From Dasypus novemcinctus (lineage: Eukaryota; Chordata; Mammalia; Cingulata; Dasypodidae), in NCBI RefSeq assembly GCF_030445035.2, contig NC_080701.1, positions 18,816,798 through 18,880,797 of the forward strand: 64,000 bases of DNA, given 5' to 3'. The position numbers and the translations under genes were made by a program. This document shows, piece by piece, positions 58,186 to 64,000 of the stretch. The stretch's first letter is position 1. Every line of letters starts with the position of its first letter. Below the pieces are notes generated by a model. It worked only from the letters and a program-made list of their open reading frames with translations. It searched no databases and was not told where the DNA came from.

Positions 58186-60480
58186 ACTCGCACATTCTCT
58201 GGAAGACTTTATCTGTTTTTTCTTTCGTTGCTCATGCTTTGGATGTAATGTTCATGAAACCATTTCCTAATACAAGATCCTGTAGATACTTGCCTACATT
58301 ATCTTCCAAGGTCTTTATGGTGTTGGCTCTTATATTTAGATATTTGACTCATCTTGAATTAAGGTGTGGTATGGTGTTCCTCTCTCTTTTGGATATAGAT
58401 ATCCAGTTCTCCAAGCACCATTTGTTAAAGAGGCCATTCTCTCCCAGTTGAGTGGGCTTGGTGGCCTTGTTAAATATCAGTTGATTGTATATGTGTGGAT
58501 CTATATCAGAACTCTCAGTTTGGTTCCATTGCTCAGTATGTCTATACCTGTGCCAATACCATACAGGTTTGACTGTAGCTTTGTAATATGTTTTAAACTC
58601 AGGTAGTGTGATTCCTCCTATTTCCTTTTTCTTTTTCAATATGTCTTTGGCTATTCAAGGCCTCTTGCTTTTCCAAATAAATTTTATAGTTTTTCCAATT
58701 CAGTAAAAAAAGCTGCGTTGATTTTTATTGGGATTGCATTAAATCTGTAGATTAGTTTGGGTAGTATAGACATCTTAATGATATTTAATCTTACTATCCA
58801 TGTACAGGGAATATTCTTCCATTTATTTAAATCCTCTTTGGTGTCCTTTAACAGTATTGTATAGCTTTATGTGTATATGTCATTTACAACTTTAAATTGT
58901 TCCTTCTACTTCTCTCTTTTGGAAGAGTTTAAGTAGGCTTTGTGTTAGTTCTTTCTGAAAAGTTTGGTAGAATTCACCTGTGAAGTGGTCTGGTTCTGGC
59001 CTTTTCTCAGTTGGGAAGTTTTTAATGACTGATTCTATTTCTTTACTTGTGATTGGTCTGTTGAGTTCATCAATTTCTTCTTTTGTCAATGTAGGCTGCT
59101 TGTGTGTTTCTAGGAATTTGTCCATTTCCCCTAAATTGTCCTTTGTTTTAGCATACAATTTTTCAAATATCCTCTTATAATACTCTTTATTTCTGTGGGG
59201 TCAATGATGATATTCCCTTCCTCATTTCTTATTTTGTGTATTTACATCTTCTCCTTTTTTCTTTGTTAGTCTAGCTAAGGGTTTGTCAATTTTATCGATC
59301 TTCTCAAAGAACCAGCTCTCTGTTTGTTAATTTTTTTCTAATGCTTTCTTATTTTCTATTTCATTTAGTTCTGCTCTGATCTTTGTTATTTGTTTCTTTC
59401 TCCTTCCTTTGGGGTCAGTTTGTTGTTCTTTTTACTAATTCCTCCAAGTGTGCAGTTAGGTCTTCAATTTTAGCTCTTTCTTCTTTTTTGGTATATGAAT
59501 TATGCCTCTCAGTACAGCTTTTGCTGCATCCCATAAATTTTGAATGTTGTGTTGTCATTTTCATTAGTTTCAAGGTAGTTACTGATTTCTTTTGAGATCT
59601 CCTCCTTGACCCACTGTTTGTCTAAGAGTGTGTTGCTTAACTTCCATATCTGTGTGCCTAATCTGATTCGCTGGCCCTTGCAGGTTTCCAGCTTCATTTC
59701 ACTGTGTTCAGAGAAATTATTTTGTATGATTTCAACCTTTCTGAATTCATTGAGACTTTCTCTATGGCCTAACATGTGGTCTGTCTTAGAGAATGATCCT
59801 TGCACACTTGAGAAAATGTATATCCCACTGTATTTGGGGGTAGTGTTCTGCATATGTCTATTAGATCCAGATCCTTTAAAGTATTATTCAAAGTCTTTGT
59901 TTCTTTATTGATTCTCTGTCAAGATGTTCTGTCTAATGGTGATAATGGTATCTATATTTGTAGAGGCATCTATTTCTCCACTTAGTTTTTTCCAGAGTTT
60001 GCCTCATGTATTTTGATGTGCCCTGGTTAGGTGCATGAATGTTTATGATTTTTCTTTCTTCTTGAAAGATGACCACTTTTACTAACATATAGTGTCCATT
60101 TTTGTCTCTTATAATAGTTTTGCACTCAAAGTCTTTTTACCCAATATTATATAGCTACTCCCACCCTTTTTAAAAATTTTTTGTTTGCTTATAAGATTGT
60201 TTTCCAGCCATTCATTTTCAGCCTCCTTAAATCTCTGGACCTAAGGTGGATTTCTTGTAGACAGACTATAGATGGGTCATGTTTCCTAATCCCTTCTGCC
60301 TATCTGTCTCTTGACCAGCAATTTCAATCCATTAACATTCAATGTTATTACTCTCAAGGAATTACTTACAGTAGCCATATTTTCTTTGAATTTATGTATA
60401 TTATGTGTTGTTTTCATTTCTCTTTTTGTCTTTCTCCAACTCTCTCCTCCAACTCTCTCTCTCCTGTTTTTCCCTTTCAA
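58186..60480 (-). pseudogene. L1 copy D, ORF2 with internal deletion
   Basis: On the minus strand, ORF2 opens with VITLNVNGLKLLVKRQ (near 60390). The endonuclease C-terminal part follows (SFSKTDHMLGHRESLNEFRK near 59800-59740), then the RT N-terminal part (ELNRPITSKEIESVIKNFP, PDHFTGEFYQTF, ending REVEGTI at about 58895). The text then jumps to the thumb-domain part ([15 protein letters not shown], near 58830). The palm with FADD, some 700 bases or more, is missing. The extreme C-terminus (about 700 bases relative to copy G) is also absent before the 3' UTR. Frame breaks are frequent. Confidence 0.85.
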
Positions 60481-61340
60481 CCTGCAGAACTCCCCTTGTT
60501 ATTTCTTGAAGTGTAGTTTTCTTATTAGCATACTCTCTTAGTTTCTGTTTATCTGTGAGTATTTTGAACTCTCCATCATTTTTGAATGCCAGCTTTGCAT
60601 GATAGGGAATTCTTGGCTGGAAGTTTTTTCTTTTAGTAGTTTAACTGTGTTTAACTGTGTCATACTTCTGCCCTCTTGCCTCCATGGTTTCAACTGAGAA
60701 ATCAACACTTAATCTTATTGAGCTTATCTTGCATGTGATGGTTCTCTTTTCTTTTGCTGCCATCAGTATTTTCTCTTTGTCTTGAGAAAATTGAACGGGT
60801 TGACAAGTATATGTCTTGGAATAGGCCTTTGGGGATTTATACTGTTTGGGGTGCACTGCTCTTCTTGGACATGTACATCTGTCTTCCTCAATAGGGTTGG
60901 GAAGTTTTCAGCCATTATTTCCTCCAACACTCCTTTTGTCCCTTTTCCTTTCTCTTCTCCCTCTGGGATGCCTATAATGCATAAGTTTGTGTGTTTTGTG
61001 TGTCATTCAAATCCCTAATTCCATGCTGGATTTTTTTCTAACTTTTTATCCATCTGTTCTACTATCTGTTTGATTTCAGATGTACTGTTTTTCACATCAC
61101 TAATTCTTTTCTCTGCCTGTTCAAATCTGCTGTTATATGCTTCCAGTGTATTTTTGATTTCTTGGATTGGTGGATTCTTCACCATCATATCCTTTAACCT
61201 TTTATGCATGCTTACAATTTCTTCAGTATGTTCTCTTACTGTCTTCTTAATATCCTTAATATTTTCCTTCATTTCATTATGTTGGTCCATGATATTTGTT
61301 TGGACAGCTTTGATTAGTTTTTTAATGTTCTGCATCTCTT
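60481..61340 (-). pseudogene. L1 copy D, ORF1
   Basis: ORF1p RNA-binding protein. The minus-strand frame from 61335 starts MQNIKKLIKAVQTNIMDQHN and carries a heptad coil (MKENIKDIKKTVREHTEEIV) for about 106 residues. It then shifts frame; RRM and C-terminal text persist in pieces (KEKRTITCKISSIRLSVDFS near 60760-60700, LAFKNDGEFKILTDKQKLRE near 60590-60530). It is not translatable as one protein. Confidence 0.85.
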
Positions 61341-61569
61341 CTTAGTTTTTAATTTGTTCAATGGATTGGGCCATGTCTTCCTATTTCTTAGTATGGTTGA
61401 ATTTTTTGTTGCTGTCTGGTCATCTTTTTATCCTTATGGGTTTATTCAGCTGATAAGCTTCTCTCTCTATTCTTGGGTTTTATTCAGATGCTGTTTTTGT
61501 GTGTGTGTTAAGTTTTCTCTTTGACACTTTGTTCTTCTTATTCTATTTCCTTGTTCTTGTCTATGTTCC

Positions 61570-62130
61570 CTTGAAGGAAAAAGATTAGGGCCAGAGAAAA
61601 CAAAAGAGGTAAGAAAAGAAAAAGGGTAATTTTAGTAATAATAGTAAAAGTTAGAAGAGGTACTGTATAAGTACTAGGAAAATGAATATTTAACTCATGT
61701 AACCTGCATGGAGTAATAGGTATAAAAAAGTGGAGTACCTACAATGGAATGGGAAACCAAATATAGAAAAGTATATAGAATGAATTAAAAGGCCAAAATG
61801 GTGAGGAGAGAGGGAAAAGAAAAGAAAAGACAAAAAGAAAATAAGTTCATGAAAGAAAGAATACTGAATAGAAGAGTTAGAAATAAAAACCGGAACAACT
61901 GAGGACTAAGCAAAGAGAGGTGGAATGTAAGAACAATAATGGAAAGCAGAAGATAGAAAGACATAGGAGGAAAAGAGATAGCATTGGTAGACAAAATCAG
62001 TATACACAGAAAAGGGGAAATCAAGGAAGAGGAAACAGCAGACACGAAACAAGCCAGCAGCACCTAATTTTTAAAAGAAGTGTGGGGACGGGGGAGGGGA
62101 GAAAGAGGAAAGAAAGACAAGAAAACAAAA
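61570..62130. repeat. Purine-rich tract in L1 D 5' UTR
   Basis: Strong A/G bias on the plus strand over about 560 bases, aligned with the tract at 19480-20030 in copy C. Confidence 0.85.
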
Positions 62131-62424
62131 AGCAAATAGACCCACAAGCAAGCAGTCAAACAAAAACTAAGGAAAAACAGCCTTCCCTATTAGCCCCTGT
62201 GGAGCTTCTCAGGCTGCCGGTATTCATCAATCAATTATCCTGCAGCCTGCCCTCTGCAGGTTTTGAAGTGGGTTTTAGTGAGTAAACTAAGTTAAACTTT
62301 AAAACAAAAGTAACCTTGGTTTTAGGAAAAATAAGAGACCCAAGAGAAGCTAATAGGAGAATAATGTCTATATTTCCCTTATCTAAAGTATCAGCTGGAT
62401 GTTTGATATCCTGGGGAATCACTA

Positions 62425-62500
62425 TTCTAAGAGGAGCCAGGAATCAAACTAGGGACCTGGTATATTCAAGGTAGAAACTCCTCCCCTGAGCTAAACTTTC
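62425..62500 (-). promoter_or_regulatory. tRNA-like A/B-box module in L1 D 5' UTR
   Basis: On the minus strand TAGCTCAGGGG (A box) is followed after about 33 bases by AGTTTGATTCC (B box, two changes from GGTTCGANTCC), the spacing and order of a tRNA promoter. It occupies the same place as the weaker module at 20275-20350. On the plus strand the DNA reads 'ggaatcaaactagggacct', much like the reversed tRNA-SINEs here. Confidence 0.6.
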
Positions 62501-63015
62501 TCATTGGGTCAGTTAGCTCTTCAGAAAGCTGTCTAGTCACTTTCCCTTGGGCAGGTTTGACCATTTGCAGTTGGATAAATTCCTGCTGGTTAGGAGTCTG
62601 TCCCTGCCCCCTTTCTATTCTTATAGCTTTCTCTCCCAGGGCAGCAGGATGCAATAGCCAGTGTGAGCGTTCCCTTTTGAAATTCCAGTGCGACCCTGGT
62701 ATCTTAACTCACCGCAGAAAAAAATGACTCTCAATCCTCTTCCAGACCACTCCCTCCTCCCAGGGGACCCTAAATAGGCTCATGGAAGCTTATTCAGGGC
62801 TTCCTACTGACTGTCTCCCTTGGGGAAGTTGAAATTTTGATAGTTTGCAGCACTGGACTAGTCAATTGCCTGACTCTACCTTCTCCCAGGCCAACTTTCC
62901 CTGTTCCAGGGTGGTCAGGTGAACCAGGTAGCCTCAGCAGATTTGCCTCACCCCTCTTCCTGATGCCACCTCGAGCCAGCTGGTATGCTCCTCAAAGCTT
63001 AAAAGGGGGTACAGG

Positions 63016-63424
63016 TGGGAAGCAGATTTGGCCCAATGGATAGGGTGTCTGCCTACCACATGGGAGGTCCATGGTTCAAACCCAGGGCCTCCTGACCGGT
63101 GTGATGACCTGTTTGGTGAACTGATGTGCACAAGGAGTGCCGTGCCACGCAGGGGTGTCCCCGCGTAAGGGAGCCCCACGCTCAAGGAGTGCCCCCATAA
63201 GGAGAGCCGCCCAGTATGAAAAATGTGCAACCTGTCCAGGAGTGGTGCTGCACACACGGAGAGCTGAAGCAGCAAGATGACAAAGAGACACAGATTCCCG
63301 GTGCCACTGCCAAGAATGCAAGCGGACACAGAAGAACACACAGCAAATGGACACAGAGAGCAGACAACTGGGGGGGTGGGGCGGGAAGGGGAGAGAAATC
63401 AATAAAAAATAAATCTTAAAAATA
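63016..63424 (+). mobile_element. DAS-like SINE with TSD, in L1 D 5' UTR
   Basis: Starts 'tgggaagcagatttggccca' with B box in 'catggttcaaacccag', the long body ('acgcaggggtgtccccgcg', 'gcaagcggacacagaag') and an A-rich tail. Direct repeats are AAGGGGGTACAGG (about 63003-63015) and AGGAGGGGTACAGG (about 63425-63439). Same subfamily as 15651-16078. Confidence 0.93.
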
Positions 63425-63835
63425 AAGGAGGGGTACAGGCAACTAAACCAAAAGAAAGGAATCTTCTCTCCACCCTTCGCCAGAACCCTCCCACTCTCGG
63501 AGAATGCTTCCTCGGCTGGGTGACCAACGGGAGTCCATGCTCACAGCAGCCTTTTGCCTAGAGGGTAGGACTTGACTGTCCACAGTTTCCAGCCTCAAGA
63601 GCTAGAAACTCACAGTTTTACCTCGAGCAATTTATCTCTTTGTCCAGCTCTCTCCACATTGAAGCCCTGAAGCCTCCTGGCTCTGTGGGTTCCCTCAGGC
63701 ATTGTCTTGCTCCCAGTCAGCTGTTTTTTTGTGAGAGATGGTGAGGGCGCACTTGAACTCATGCCATCTTGCCTCTCTTTCTGTCCCTAGATTGGTTTTT
63801 AATCTCAGTTTACACTTGCTTCTTTAGTCTCACCT

Positions 63836-63925
63836 ATTCATTCAAACATTCATTCATCCAATATTTACTGAACAATTGCTAAGTAGATGGCAATAGGCCA
63901 AGAAATGTGTGAAATGAGCCATATA
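63836..63925 (-). mobile_element. L2-like 3' end, antisense (tentative)
   Basis: 'ttcattcatccaatatttac' and 'tgaacaattgctaagtag' recall the reversed end of L2. Short, and the family call is uncertain. The remaining bases to 64000 show nothing I recognise. Confidence 0.5.
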
Positions 63926-64000
63926 CAAAGAGATAACACAAGGAAGAATATGATACATTTCACTAATGATGCCTTGAATACTGTGAACACTCATATATGA

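Larger units (their letters stand above)
61341..63790 (-). mobile_element. L1 copy D, 5' UTR
   Basis: About 2.0 kb without the nested SINE. In order from ORF1: 'tttagtatggttgaatttt'-type leader, purine tract (61570-62130), 'ctgcagcctgccctctgcag', tRNA-like module (62425-62500), GC-richer DNA, the SINE at 63016-63424, and an end near 'catgccatcttgcctc'. It is parallel to copy C's 5' UTR. Confidence 0.8.

Overview
This is a mammalian nuclear window made almost entirely of interspersed repeats. I find no intact host protein-coding gene. The repeats point to a xenarthran, most likely an armadillo (Dasypus or a close relative). The evidence is several copies of long tRNA-derived SINEs of the armadillo (DAS-like) kind, LINE-1 (L1) copies with the 3' UTR typical of that lineage, and MaLR/ERVL-type LTRs. 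Mammal-wide fossils (MIR, L2, L3/CR1, MER5, L1M) are also present. The species call is inference from remembered repeat families; no database was searched.

Layout. 1-5.9 kb: a broken MaLR provirus whose halves face each other, a solo LTR with a 5-bp target-site duplication (TSD), a MIR and an old LINE remnant. 5.9-12.3 kb: mostly single-copy intergenic DNA, with two exon-like segments framed by splice consensus and a TAATTA-rich block that could be a conserved enhancer. 12.4-32.6 kb: one ancient L1 (called A) on the minus strand, opened repeatedly by later insertions. These include another old L1 (B), which itself holds an L1 fragment, a SINE and an L1 without ORF2 (C); a younger L1 (H) split by a 3'-UTR fragment; a SINE inside a SINE; and a processed pseudogene of E2F5, which in turn carries a solo LTR and an L1 tail. 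32.6-43.8 kb: LTR-like elements, an L1M 3' half, a MIR split by an LTR, MER5, an ERV LTR, L3/CR1 and a tiny hAT element. 44.0-51.0 kb: a full-length but mutated plus-strand L1 (G) sitting inside an older minus-strand L1 tail (F). 51.2-55.8 kb: SINEs, a MaLR-like LTR and MIR. 55.8-63.8 kb: a second near-full-length L1 (D), minus strand, with a very long 3' UTR, decayed ORFs and a SINE in its 5' UTR.

No gene set works together here. The content records layered retrotransposition. In each L1, ORF1p (RNA-binding chaperone) and ORF2p (endonuclease and reverse transcriptase) would have moved that element, and SINEs and the E2F5 mRNA copy would have used the same machinery in trans. All copies have stops, frameshifts or deletions. 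The points most worth following are a tRNA-like A-box/B-box module shared by two L1 5' UTRs, an ORF2-less L1 flanked by TSDs, a duplicated 3'-UTR module, and the nested insertion order. Many boundaries are judged by eye and may be off by tens of bases; those tied to a TSD are the most exact.
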